DNA of 64,000 nucleotides from Hyphomicrobiaceae bacterium (GCA_022844225.1 JALHMC010000012.1:1-64000); one strand, 5' to 3'; shown: positions 39,894-48,098, numbered from the stretch's first letter. Notes: generated from the sequence alone by a model not told the origin. A program made the numbers and translations.

Positions 39894-40445
39894 TCAGCGA
39901 CGCGCGATTTCGATAGCAACGGGATTTTTCACGGTGTTGAGCACGGGCGACCATTGGCCGGCGTGCGCGATCAACTCGTCGATCTCGGCCTGGCTCGCGC
40001 CTTCGACATCGAGATCGACCTTGATGCGCACCGCGGACAAGCCGACCGACTTCGGCGACAGGTCGCCCGTGCCCCACACCGACGTGATGTTGATGTCGCC
40101 TTCGAGATCGACGCCGATGCCGTTGATCTTCCAGCCGCGCGCGACCGCATTGGCCTGCAGGCCGACTGCGACACAGGTGCCGAGCGCCGCCAGCAGCGCT
40201 TCGGTCGGGTTGGGCGCGGTGTCGTCCCCGAGCAGACCCGGCGGCTCGTCGACGATGTGGGCCGGCAGATTGCGGATGTAGTTTAGGTGGCGGAATTTTC
40301 GGCCTTCCGCGATCGTCCGGCACTTCACCGTGCGCACCGCGCGCGGGTCGGATCGGCCCTTCTCGGAAAGCTCCGCGAGCCCCTTCGGGTCGATGGTCTG
40401 GAAGTCTGCGACGACGTGCGGGCGCGTGGCGGCGGCCTGGGACAT
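39894..40445 (-). CDS. OsmC family protein
   Basis: A 183-residue OsmC/Ohr-fold protein. The central helix PTEALLAALGTCVAVGLQAN carries the peroxidatic-position Cys. The second Cys of classical OsmC/Ohr, in the late HCPVS-type segment, appears as Ser here (GQWSPVLNTVKNP), so the usual two-Cys thiol peroxidase mechanism looks incomplete. The N-terminal 60 residues (HVVADFQTIDPKGLAEL.., TVKCRTIAEGRKF) are longer than in E. coli OsmC. It lies between the ABC permease gene and the flavoenzyme gene on the same strand, with gaps of 38 and 25 bases. AAAGGAT precedes the ATG. Confidence 0.82.
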   Translation of the reverse strand: MSQAAATRPHVVADFQTIDPKGLAELSEKGRSDPRAVRTVKCRTIAEGRKFRHLNYIRNLPAHIVDEPPGLLGDDTAPNPTEALLAALGTCVAVGLQANAVARGWKINGIGVDLEGDINITSVWGTGDLSPKSVGLSAVRIKVDLDVEGASQAEIDELIAHAGQWSPVLNTVKNPVAIEIARR

Positions 40446-40483
40446 GAGAGGATCCTTTCGTGGATTGATCGTTGCGGTTGGAG

Positions 40484-41311
40484 TCAAGCAGCGGGCGTCC
40501 AGCTCAGGCGCTTGAGGGCACGTGCGAGGACGAGATCGAGCAGAAAACCGATGACGCCGATCAACAGTACGAGGGCCGCGAGCCGGTCGTACGAGAGCGT
40601 GTCGCGCGCATCGTTTATGGCGTAGCCGAGCCCGGACGTGACGCCCAGGAACTCGGCCGGGACCAGTACGATCCATGCCGTACCAAGCGCTAGGCGGAGC
40701 CCCGTGACGACGTCGGGGGCGACAGCGGGCATAATCACCCGGCGCAGCAGTCCGCCAGGGCGGCCCCCGAGTGTGCGTCCGACCGCCAGCCAAGCCGGAT
40801 CGATGCGTTTGACGCCGGCTGCGGTTGCAAACACGATCGGCCAGATGGCGGCCGCCGCGATCAGGAACACGATCGCGCCGTCCCAGCTGGGGAAGGCAAG
40901 GATCGCGATCGGCATCCACGACAGCGGGCTTACCATGCGCAAGATCTGGAACGGTAACTGGAACGCCTTCTCGAACAGAGGATAGAGACCAAGCGCGAAG
41001 CCGAGCGGCGCACCGAGCGCAAAGGCGAAGGCCAGACCGCCGAGGACGCGGCCGAGCGACGGTGCCGATGCCTTCCAGGCGTCGCCCGAGACGATGAGCT
41101 GCCACAGGCTTTTCAGTGCAGCACCCGGCGCAAACCCGGCGAAGGCGGAAAGCCGCGGATTGGCCTGCAAAGCGGCGCCGGCCAGCCACCACAGTCCGGC
41201 GATTACCGTGATGCCGAAGCACGGCGCCCAGACGTCGGCAGAAATCCACGGCCAATCCCGTCCCGGCGACACGTTTCGTCCGACTGTCAGTGACATCACC
41301 CCTTCACTCAT
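40484..41311 (-). CDS. ABC transporter permease (NitT/TauT/SsuC type)
   Basis: Inner-membrane permease of 275 residues with six predicted helices, starting after a polar N-terminus (ISADVWAPCFGITVIAGLWW). The cytoplasmic EAA-like loop, with AVGRTLGGRPGGLLRRVIMP, is the ATPase contact. It belongs to the family importing sulfonates, taurine, nitrate or pyrimidine precursors. Its ATG (41311) overlaps the stop of the binding-protein gene by four bases (ATGA). Confidence 0.88.
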   Translation of the reverse strand: MSEGVMSLTVGRNVSPGRDWPWISADVWAPCFGITVIAGLWWLAGAALQANPRLSAFAGFAPGAALKSLWQLIVSGDAWKASAPSLGRVLGGLAFAFALGAPLGFALGLYPLFEKAFQLPFQILRMVSPLSWMPIAILAFPSWDGAIVFLIAAAAIWPIVFATAAGVKRIDPAWLAVGRTLGGRPGGLLRRVIMPAVAPDVVTGLRLALGTAWIVLVPAEFLGVTSGLGYAINDARDTLSYDRLAALVLLIGVIGFLLDLVLARALKRLSWTPAA

Positions 41312-42540
41312 AGCTCGAGGATCTCTTGACGAATGAACGGGCTCGCCTTGTCGACGCTCGGGTCGAGCACCCAATCGGGCTCGCGCTTCAGGGCGGCCTC
41401 AACGAAGCGGATGTCGACCAGATCCTTGGCGACGTGCGCGGGGTCGAGCCCCTTGAGGAAGGTCGTGTCGCCTTCGACTACCGTCTCGGCCATCGCCTTG
41501 ACAATCAGCTCGGTCGCGGATGGATAGGGCCACGGCTGGAAGTCGATGCGCCCGTTGCCCCACCCGCGATGCCGGATGGCGCCGGTGGCCTCGTAAGCCG
41601 CACCGTAGTCGGTCATGGCCTTGAGAACGATGGCCCACGGTAGCGGCAACGCGCCGGTGCCTTCGGCTGAGATCAGCCGCGCGACTTCGGCCTTGTTCTT
41701 CGAAGCGAAGATCTGCGCCTTGACGACGGCATTGACGAGCTTCTGGGTCCATTCCGGCCGCTCGATCGTGTCGCGCTCGTGGGCGGCGACGACGCAGCAC
41801 GGGTGGTTTTTCCAGATGTCTCCGGTGAAGCGCAGCATGCGCGCATTCACCCGCACTTCACCGAGCGCGTTGAACGGCTCGGCAACGATGTAGCCGTCGA
41901 CCTTGCCGGCGGCGAGGGCAGCAGGCATTTCGGGCGGCGCCAGGATCTGCAGCGCCGTCTCGCCGGGCGCCGCGTCGCCCGCCTTGATGACGGGCTTCAG
42001 GCCCGACTGGCGCAGCGCATACTGCAGCACGATGTTGTGCATGGAGTACCAGTAGGGCACCGCGACGCGCTTGCCGCCGAGGTCCTTGAAGTCCTTTATG
42101 GTGGAGTTGCCGCCGACCACGACGCCCGAGCCGTTGGTGTGCGCCCAGGCCAGCACCTTGACCGGAAACTTGTTATTGTAGCGCATCCAGACGGGGATCG
42201 GCTTCAGCAGGTGCACGAGGTTGAATTTGCCGGCGGCGAAGCCTTCGACGAGAGCCGACCAGGATCGTACCGGCGTCGGCTTGTCGACCTTCAGCCCTTC
42301 GGCCTCGAAGTAGCCCTTGGAGTGCGCGACGAGCAGCGCCGTCGCATCAGTGATCGGCAGATAGCCGATGCGGACCACCTCGTCCGTTGAGGCATGGCCA
42401 AGGCGCGGCAGCGCGGTCGTGCCGAGCAAGGCGGCGAGACCGCCACGGGCGAGACTGTCGAGCGTCTGGCGACGCGTCCAGTCGGCGCGCGTCCACTCGC
42501 TGCTCCAGAGGGTCTGAAGCTCGTTCTTGTCGTTCTGCAT
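41308..42540 (-). CDS. ABC transporter substrate-binding protein (NitT/TauT family, Tat signal)
   Basis: A 410-residue periplasmic binding protein. The N-terminus has a twin-arginine signal (TRRQTLDSLARGGLAALLG) rather than a lipoprotein box. The mature part opens VVRIGYLPITDATALLVAHS and contains LGGKRVAVPYWYSMHN, as in NrtA/SsuA/TauA-like proteins. The ATG at 42540 is preferred because GGAGG lies upstream; an ATG at 42558 overlapping the ATPase stop is the alternative. The substrate is not certain; the operon partners favour an organosulfur compound. Confidence 0.86.
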   Translation of the reverse strand: MQNDKNELQTLWSSEWTRADWTRRQTLDSLARGGLAALLGTTALPRLGHASTDEVVRIGYLPITDATALLVAHSKGYFEAEGLKVDKPTPVRSWSALVEGFAAGKFNLVHLLKPIPVWMRYNNKFPVKVLAWAHTNGSGVVVGGNSTIKDFKDLGGKRVAVPYWYSMHNIVLQYALRQSGLKPVIKAGDAAPGETALQILAPPEMPAALAAGKVDGYIVAEPFNALGEVRVNARMLRFTGDIWKNHPCCVVAAHERDTIERPEWTQKLVNAVVKAQIFASKNKAEVARLISAEGTGALPLPWAIVLKAMTDYGAAYEATGAIRHRGWGNGRIDFQPWPYPSATELIVKAMAETVVEGDTTFLKGLDPAHVAKDLVDIRFVEAALKREPDWVLDPSVDKASPFIRQEILEL

Positions 42541-42554
42541 GTTGCCTCCGTCCG

Positions 42555-43307
42555 TCAAGCCGCCGTTGCCAGTTGGGCGGGGTCGGCGCTCGCAGCGGTT
42601 GGAATGTCATCGTCGGCGACGATGCGCGCGGGGCGGCCTTCGAGCCGCACGATGCGTCGACAGAGTGCGGTCGCATCCGCCAGATCGTGTGTGACCAGCA
42701 TCAGTGTGACGCCATTGTCCTCGGCGAGGTGAGCAACGTCCCGGCGAAGCGCGACACGCGTCTGAGCGTCCAGGGCCGAGAACGGCTCGTCGAGCAGAAG
42801 AATGCGCGGGTTCGGTGCAAGGGCGCGCGCGAGCGCGACGCGCTGCTGCTCGCCGCCGGAGAGCTCGATCGGTTTTGCCGCGTGACGATCAGCCAAGCCC
42901 ACGCGCGCCAGCAGATCGGTCGCGCGCTTGCGGCTGCCCGCGCGATCGAGCCGTTCCTGCCCCGAAAGGCGCAGCCCCAGCAGAACGTTGTCAACCGCAC
43001 TCGCCCACGGCAGCAGCGCCGGCCGCTGCAGCATTAGGGTGACGAACGGTGCCGGCCCTGTCAGCGGTCGCCCTCCGATGATGATGGTTCCGTCCGCCGG
43101 TGTGACAAGGCCAGCGATCGCCTGCAGCACCGTCGACTTGCCGACGCCGGAGGCCCCGACGATGGCGACGCGCGATCCGGCTTTAATCTCCAGGTCGAGT
43201 TGCGTGACGACGTCTCGCCCGCCGCGCGCCATGCGCAGAGCGCGAATGGATATGTCTGACCTGTCGCCCATGGCATCGCGGCTCACTTGATAGCTCATGC
43301 CGCACAT
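42555..43307 (-). CDS. ABC transporter ATP-binding protein (NitT/TauT/SsuB type)
   Basis: ATPase subunit of the same importer, 250 residues. Walker A GASGVGKST is at residues 51-59, the signature LSGGEQQRVALARAL follows, Walker B is ILLLDEPFSALD, and the switch His is in LVTHD. It is the first gene of the five-gene minus-strand unit. The start could be 43307 or the ATG at 43298; neither has a clear ribosome-binding site. Confidence 0.92.
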   Translation of the reverse strand: MCGMSYQVSRDAMGDRSDISIRALRMARGGRDVVTQLDLEIKAGSRVAIVGASGVGKSTVLQAIAGLVTPADGTIIIGGRPLTGPAPFVTLMLQRPALLPWASAVDNVLLGLRLSGQERLDRAGSRKRATDLLARVGLADRHAAKPIELSGGEQQRVALARALAPNPRILLLDEPFSALDAQTRVALRRDVAHLAEDNGVTLMLVTHDLADATALCRRIVRLEGRPARIVADDDIPTAASADPAQLATAA

Positions 43308-43350
43308 TAGAATATTGTTGCGTAAAACTGAATGGAGAAAGAATAAATAA

Positions 43351-43373
43351 GTGAATAATTCTCATTTATTCAC
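43351..43373. promoter_or_regulatory. Inverted-repeat operator upstream of the ABC/OsmC unit
   Basis: GTGAATAA-TTCTCAT-TTATTCAC is a perfect 8-bp inverted repeat with a 7-base spacer, 44 bases upstream of the ATPase start in a locally AT-rich stretch. The inner part fits the T-N11-A core of LysR-type regulators (ATAA-N7-TTAT). Sulfur-starvation regulators such as CysB/Cbl are LysR-type, so it is a candidate regulator site. No regulator gene adjoins this promoter. Confidence 0.55.
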
Positions 43374-43583
43374 ACCAAGGAGGAAATTTTTTTAGTGCTC
43401 TGTGCTGGCCCAGATTCGTCCACCGCCATCTCGCGCTTGCGTGGCATATTGCTAGCAGAACGTGTCCGGTCAGAGCTTCGTTGCGGACGGGCTGATCGTC
43501 GGCCACGCGCCGCTCTGATGCACACTATTGGCCCATCTCTCCCAACGAGGTCGGGCAGAGCGTGGCAGCTCTGCCCGGGTACT

Positions 43584-44228
43584 TCAGACGTCGATTTTCT
43601 CCGCGATCTCAATGGCGTCGTCTATCTCGACGCCAAGGTACCGGACTGTGCTCTCAATCTTGGTGTGGCCCAGCAGGAGCTGCACGGCCCTCAAGTTGCC
43701 GGTTCGTCGATAGATCAGCGTTGCCTTGGTCCTGCGTAGGGAATGCGTGCCGAACTTGAGAGGATCTAGACCAATGCCGGCGATCCACTCGCCGACAAGG
43801 CGTGCGTACTGTCTCGTGGTCAGGCCGCTGTCGACGCCGCGTCTGCCAGCGAATAGGAATTGGCCCGGCCGCCTCCCGGCGATCCGAAGATGTTCGTCGA
43901 TGGCCTGCCGGGTTTGTTCGGTCAGTTCGAACCGCACCGGACGCCCCGTCTTCTTCTGACGAACCGTAGCGCGGTCGAGCGCGTAGCCATTGGGGGCCAC
44001 GTCATCAACGCGAACGGCTACCACGTCGCAACCGCGCAACTTGCTGTCGATGGCGAGATTGAACAACGCGAGGTCACGGGTACGCCGCCCCAGTTGAAGC
44101 CTCGTCCGGATTGACCAGACATGCCCCTGCCGGAGCGGCGGCTTCGCGCCGATCAACTTGCCCTTGTTCCAGGGCGGTCGGCGCGGCGGCTTACCAGTTG
44201 GCGTCGCTTGGTTGTCGTTGTCGTTCAT
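43584..44228 (-). CDS. Small tyrosine-type site-specific recombinase
   Basis: A 214-residue integrase with the full active site: Arg65 (DSKLRGCDV), Lys93 region (QKKTGRP), His162 and Arg165 (HSLRRTKA), His188 (GHTKIEST) and the nucleophile Tyr197 (VRYLGV). The usual N-terminal core-binding (SAM-like) domain is reduced to about 60 basic residues (RRPPWNKGKLIGAKP), so this belongs to a short recombinase family of proteobacteria. GGAGACTGACC precedes the ATG. No excisionase, tRNA or attachment site was recognised nearby. Confidence 0.9.
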   Translation of the reverse strand: MNDNDNQATPTGKPPRRPPWNKGKLIGAKPPLRQGHVWSIRTRLQLGRRTRDLALFNLAIDSKLRGCDVVAVRVDDVAPNGYALDRATVRQKKTGRPVRFELTEQTRQAIDEHLRIAGRRPGQFLFAGRRGVDSGLTTRQYARLVGEWIAGIGLDPLKFGTHSLRRTKATLIYRRTGNLRAVQLLLGHTKIESTVRYLGVEIDDAIEIAEKIDV

Positions 44229-44432
44229 GGTCAGTCTCCATGGTTGGAAGTCTGACCAGGGTGTGCCCCTAGCTTCGTATCTTGTTGATCCGCGGGCAGC
44301 TTTCTGGCTACATCTCCCGTGGCATGGTTATCGAGGGTGGCGGCAGGCGACGCGTGTGACCCATGACGGGAGTAGCACGGCCCAGAACCGCACAACTTTC
44401 GAGTGTCCGCTGGCTGCAGGAAACGGACGGCG

Positions 44433-44819
44433 CTAAATATCGATCTTGAAGCCCAAGTCAGCCTTTGAGGCGAGTTGGCCGCCCTTGATGCCCCAGCTCT
44501 CGGCCGGGGGCTCGATCAGGAAGATCCGGCTCTCGGCGCGCGGCACGCCGACGGCCTCGAGATTGTCGGCGATTGTTTTAAAAAGGGCCCGCTTGGCATC
44601 CTTGGAGCGCGCTGCAATACCGATGATCTCGATACGCGTGTAGCGCTCTGACCGACCGGTGGAGACGATGCGGCGGTTGGCGTCGTAGAGGTCGAGCACC
44701 ACGTCGCGGTCCCATTCAGGGATTTTGAAGGCGCTGACCAGTGCAGCTTGCACGGCCTCGATCAGCTGCATCTCGATTCCAGCGGCCCATGCGCCGGTGG
44801 CAATCCTCACGCAGGGCAT
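44433..44819 (-). CDS. Tautomerase family protein
   Basis: A 128-residue protein of the 4-oxalocrotonate tautomerase/MIF superfamily. The initiator Met is followed directly by Pro (PCVRIATGAW), the catalytic N-terminal proline after Met removal. The length suggests a fused two-domain subunit, with a second beta-alpha-beta half from about residue 58 (RYTRIEIIGIAARSKDAKRA). GAGGAGAG precedes the ATG. It follows the second flavoenzyme gene with a 12-base gap, so the two are probably co-transcribed. Family members act on enol/keto or halogenated small acids; the substrate is unknown. Confidence 0.8.
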   Translation of the reverse strand: MPCVRIATGAWAAGIEMQLIEAVQAALVSAFKIPEWDRDVVLDLYDANRRIVSTGRSERYTRIEIIGIAARSKDAKRALFKTIADNLEAVGVPRAESRIFLIEPPAESWGIKGGQLASKADLGFKIDI

Positions 44820-44831
44820 GATGCTCTCCTC

Positions 44832-45998
44832 TCAGAACCTTTGCGTCCCTGGATCGAGTCCGAGCCGCAAACGCCCGGCGACCGAGTAAATCGACGGGTT
44901 CATGGCGACGTGCTTGGCGGCGGCTTGTACGTCCCGGATCGCGCGCTCCAGCGGGCCGCTTTCGAGGATAGCGGCCGAGCCTGCGTCGGCGGCTAGCATG
45001 TCAACGATGCGCAGCGCCGTCTCGGCCCCGTACGCGCCTGCCGTGCGCAGTCGGGCTCGCGCCCCGATAAGTTGCTCGCCGCCGGCGTCGGTCGCGGCCA
45101 AAAGCTCCGTCATGGCCTCAATGAGGAGAGCACGGGCGGCGCTGTGCAACGTTTCTGCCCGACCGACCATGGCTTGGACCAGCTCACGGTCGCGCAGGAG
45201 GCCCGCGACGCCAAGCCTGGATTTGGCTCCCGCCAGTGCCAAGAACGCGCCGATGGCGCCGCAAGCGATGCCGAGCGGCACGACCGAGACGGTCCACGCA
45301 AAAGCCGAGAGCGGCGGCAAGCGGTACAGAAGTCCCGGATCGGTCGGCGTATGCCCGGTGAAGGGATGCACCTGTCCGGTCGGCACGAAAGCATCGCACA
45401 CCTCGAAGTCCGAGCTGCCCGTGCCGCGCAGACCCGACACGTACCAGGTGTCGTGGACGGTGACCTGGGCGCGATCGAAATAGCAGCACAGCCGCGGCTG
45501 ATCGGGCGCCTGATTGCCGCCAACGGTAGCAAGCCCCATGAAGTACGTGGCGTGCGGCGCACCGCTGCCGAACGGCCAGCGCCCAGTGATGCGATAGCCG
45601 CCGTCGACGATCTCGGCCGAACCCACGGCGCTCGTCGCTGAAACGATGAAGGCGCGTGGGTTCGCGAACCAGTCGCGTGCCACCCTCGTCGGGAGATAGC
45701 CGCCTACCCGGCTCATGCCGCCGCCGTTGCCGACGAGCCAGCCGACCGATCCATCCAGCGCGGAAGCTGCCTCGACGACGCGCATGAAGCCGAGCGGCGA
45801 CATCTCCGGTCCGCCGAGCGAGCGAGGCAGCCAGAGGCGGAACAGCCCAGCATCGGCAAGCGCGTTGAACACGGCGTCAGGCAGGTATCTGTCGCGGTCG
45901 AAAGCGGCGCGATGTTGCGCAATCAGAGGCGCCAAGCCGCGAAGAGCTTCGAGATATCTGGTCGTAGCGTCGTGTTCTTCGCTGGCTTTCATGCTCAT
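44832..45998 (-). CDS. Acyl-CoA dehydrogenase-fold monooxygenase (HsaA/DszC-like)
   Basis: A 388-residue flavin-dependent protein of the acyl-CoA dehydrogenase superfamily, closest in character to group D monooxygenases (HsaA, DszC, HpaB-like oxygenase components) that use reduced flavin from a separate reductase. FRLWLPRSLGGPEMSP and SGLRGTGSSDFEVCDAFVP are conserved flavin-region motifs; the C-terminal helical bundle is complete. No flavin reductase gene is adjacent. The ATG at 45998 or 45992 follows 107 bases of shared promoter with the divergent LysR gene. The substrate is unknown. Confidence 0.8.
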   Translation of the reverse strand: MSMKASEEHDATTRYLEALRGLAPLIAQHRAAFDRDRYLPDAVFNALADAGLFRLWLPRSLGGPEMSPLGFMRVVEAASALDGSVGWLVGNGGGMSRVGGYLPTRVARDWFANPRAFIVSATSAVGSAEIVDGGYRITGRWPFGSGAPHATYFMGLATVGGNQAPDQPRLCCYFDRAQVTVHDTWYVSGLRGTGSSDFEVCDAFVPTGQVHPFTGHTPTDPGLLYRLPPLSAFAWTVSVVPLGIACGAIGAFLALAGAKSRLGVAGLLRDRELVQAMVGRAETLHSAARALLIEAMTELLAATDAGGEQLIGARARLRTAGAYGAETALRIVDMLAADAGSAAILESGPLERAIRDVQAAAKHVAMNPSIYSVAGRLRLGLDPGTQRF

Positions 45999-46070
45999 GG
46001 TTCGTTGCGCTGGCCTCGGAGCGCAAGTGTCGGTGGCGCCCGGTCGATCAAGCAAGCTCGAAGAATTCAC

Positions 46071-46097
46071 GTGCAGATGAATTTGGCTCATCTACAC
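46071..46097. promoter_or_regulatory. LysR-type operator in the divergent promoter
   Basis: GTGCAGATGA-ATTTGGC-TCATCTACAC has 10-base arms with a single mismatch and a 7-base spacer, and contains the T-N11-A core of LysR-type sites. It ends 8 bases before the LysR start and 73 bases before the flavoenzyme start, a typical place for autoregulation plus activation of the divergent operon. Confidence 0.65.
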
Positions 46098-46105
46098 TCA
46101 GCAAC

Positions 46106-47020
46106 ATGCGAAACCTGCCGCCGCTGACTGAGCTACGAGCCTTCGAGGCGGCCGCGCGCCACATGAGCTTCAAGCTGGCGGCGGCCGAGCTTGGCGTGAC
46201 GCCGACTGCAATTAGCCACCAGATCAAGCTGCTCGAGCGCCATTGCGGCCAGCCGCTGTTCCGGCGCAGACCCCGACCGCTCGCGCTGACTTGGGCTGGT
46301 GAGCAGCTCTTCCCCGTCATCCGTGACGGTCTCGAAAGTTTCGGTGAGGCGATGTCTACGGTGTGCGCTGGCGGAGCGGGCGGGCGCCTCCGCATCACGG
46401 CAACCAACGCCTTCGCCGCCCGCTGGCTGGTGCCACGATTGCCACTATGGCGTCAGACGCACCCCCATTTGAAGCTCGACATCGTCGGCACCGACACTGT
46501 GCTCGACCTGAAATCAGGCGAGGCCGACATCGCCATCCGCTATGCGGTGAAGATGCCTCCGGATGGCGTCGCGATCGAAACGATGCGCGATACGTTCCAT
46601 GTCGTCGCAAGCCCGAAGCTGGTCACAACTCGCCGAATGCTGAGCCCGGCCGATTTGGCTCGCTTGCCGCTGATCGATGCCCAGTGGCCACCAACCGACT
46701 CCAACGCGCCGAACTGGCAGCGCTGGCAGCGTGCAGCTCGCGCGCGACACAAGGCAGTCCCCGATCTCGCGGCCCTCGCGACCCTCAGCTTTCGCGAGGA
46801 ACTGCACGCCATCGAGGCAGCTATCGCCGGGCAGGGCGTGGCCATATGCAGCAACGTGCTGATCGGACCAGAGCTGGCGAGCGGCGCGTTGAGGCCCGTC
46901 TCCCGCATCACCCTCCCCGGTTACGGCTTCTATATCGTTCGCCGTGACGGCCATCCGAAGCTCGCGTCGATCATGGCTTTCATCGCATGGGTCGAGGCGG
47001 AGCCAGCACCTCCCCAATAA
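46106..47020 (+). CDS. LysR family transcriptional regulator (GcvA-like)
   Basis: A 304-residue LysR protein. The N-terminal winged helix-turn-helix (LPPLTELRAFEAAARHMSFK, AAAELGVTPTAISHQIKLLE) is complete, and the C-terminal effector domain starts near residue 90 (GGRLRITATNAFAARWLVP). The HTH phrase with AISHQI is typical of the GcvA/AmpR subgroup. It is divergent from the flavoenzyme-tautomerase operon, which it probably controls, responding to an unknown small molecule. Confidence 0.93.
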   Translation: MRNLPPLTELRAFEAAARHMSFKLAAAELGVTPTAISHQIKLLERHCGQPLFRRRPRPLALTWAGEQLFPVIRDGLESFGEAMSTVCAGGAGGRLRITATNAFAARWLVPRLPLWRQTHPHLKLDIVGTDTVLDLKSGEADIAIRYAVKMPPDGVAIETMRDTFHVVASPKLVTTRRMLSPADLARLPLIDAQWPPTDSNAPNWQRWQRAARARHKAVPDLAALATLSFREELHAIEAAIAGQGVAICSNVLIGPELASGALRPVSRITLPGYGFYIVRRDGHPKLASIMAFIAWVEAEPAPPQ

Positions 47021-47475
47021 ACGGCCGTTTGCAGCGCAACGACGGAACCGACTCGCGATGCGTGCTTCTGGCCCGGACCGACGAGTGCAGTCCATCTTGC
47101 CGATGCTCGAAGCTGAGGGGCAAGCTGCCAGTCGTCGATCGACTGGCGGCTGCTGAGGGTGGACCGTCCGCCGCCGGAGGCTGAGCCAATGCTCGAGTCT
47201 GACCCTGATCGGACTCAGTGCCGGGGATCAACACCCGTGTGGCACAATCGTAGGGCACGGCGGCCAGCGACGTGCGCACTGCAGCAACCTCAGTTCTGAC
47301 AGGGCTCGGAAGCGATGGCAGCTCGTCACCCGAGACCGCCTCCGTTCTCACATCCGAAGACAGGGACGATGATCAGACGGCGTATGCTCTCGGTGTACGT
47401 TCCTTGGCACGTGCCGAGGAAACGCAGCAAGCTCGCCGAAATTGCCGGGCTGGGATTGGGGCGTCCGCCCGACGG
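47021..47475. other. Convergent intergenic region with strong hairpin
   Basis: A 455-base gap between the LysR and rhodanese genes with no recognisable gene. A 12-base palindrome AAACGGCCGTTT (47019-47030) overlaps the LysR stop. A long stem-loop follows: AGCTGCCAGTCG (47123-47134) pairs with CGACTGGCGGCT (47140-47151) with a 5-base loop and one G-T pair. It may end transcripts or belong to a small RNA. No T-tract follows. Confidence 0.4.
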
Positions 47476-47919
47476 CTATTCTGCGTGCGCGATTCGCTTT
47501 CCGGTTATCATCGCGTCGGGTAGTGCATCGAGCCCCCCCTCCAGTAATGAGACCTCGATACCAGCGGACTGGAGTACCAAAGCGGCCCCGTGGGCCCGTA
47601 TCCCCTTCCGACAGACTATTATGACAAGTCGATTACGCAACGTCACGACGGTCCTGTCTGCATCCTCGAAAAAACCCATGTCTAGGTCGAACGGTGCATG
47701 GATAGTCAGGCAAGCAGGGCATCGAAGTTGCCATTGCTGGCCGTCAGCGCCAAGCCGCTCGTTGCCCATGCGCACGTCGACAATGACGGGAGATTGGCGA
47801 AGCATGCTGGGTAGCGAAGCCGCTGTGACCATTTGTAAATCGGTTGCCTGCTGCGCGCGTAGATTGCCAGAGACTAGGCAAACCGCTAGGGCTGTTACTG
47901 CTATGATATGGGCTATCAT
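47476..47919 (-). CDS. Exported rhodanese-domain protein
   Basis: A 147-residue protein with a signal peptide (HIIAVTALAVCLVSGNLRAQ) and one rhodanese domain. IVDVRMGNE is the CH2A-like strand, and the active-site loop CRKGIR starts at Cys103, giving the six-residue C-x3-x-R cradle for persulfide formation. Periplasmic sulfur transfer or thiosulfate/cyanide handling is expected. The start has no strong ribosome-binding site. It lies 179 bases downstream of the cupin gene on the same strand. Confidence 0.8.
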   Translation of the reverse strand: MIAHIIAVTALAVCLVSGNLRAQQATDLQMVTAASLPSMLRQSPVIVDVRMGNERLGADGQQWQLRCPACLTIHAPFDLDMGFFEDADRTVVTLRNRLVIIVCRKGIRAHGAALVLQSAGIEVSLLEGGLDALPDAMITGKRIAHAE

Positions 47920-48098
47920 TTCGTTTTATTCGGCGGTTCAGATTTCGGTTGCCGGCTAAAATCCGCCCCGCTGTGCCAGGTGGGTTTCATTAGCCATCGT
48001 GGTAGAGCGCGCCCCTCCCGCACGAGGGACCGCAGCTGCCGCTTACGGAGGTCTGCGCCGGGCTGGGCTCCGGGTGACAAACGGTTGATCGCAAGCAC

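Noticed and set aside
43395..43739. Plus-strand GTG frame with AAGGAGG 11 bases upstream
   Set aside because: The ribosome-binding site is attractive, but the frame mostly runs antisense to the integrase gene and shows no domain; the AT-rich leader explains the match.
44229..44432. Possible tRNA-based attachment site beside the integrase
   Set aside because: No cloverleaf or T-loop (GGTTCGAATCC-like) sequence was found in the gap, and no flanking direct repeat was seen.
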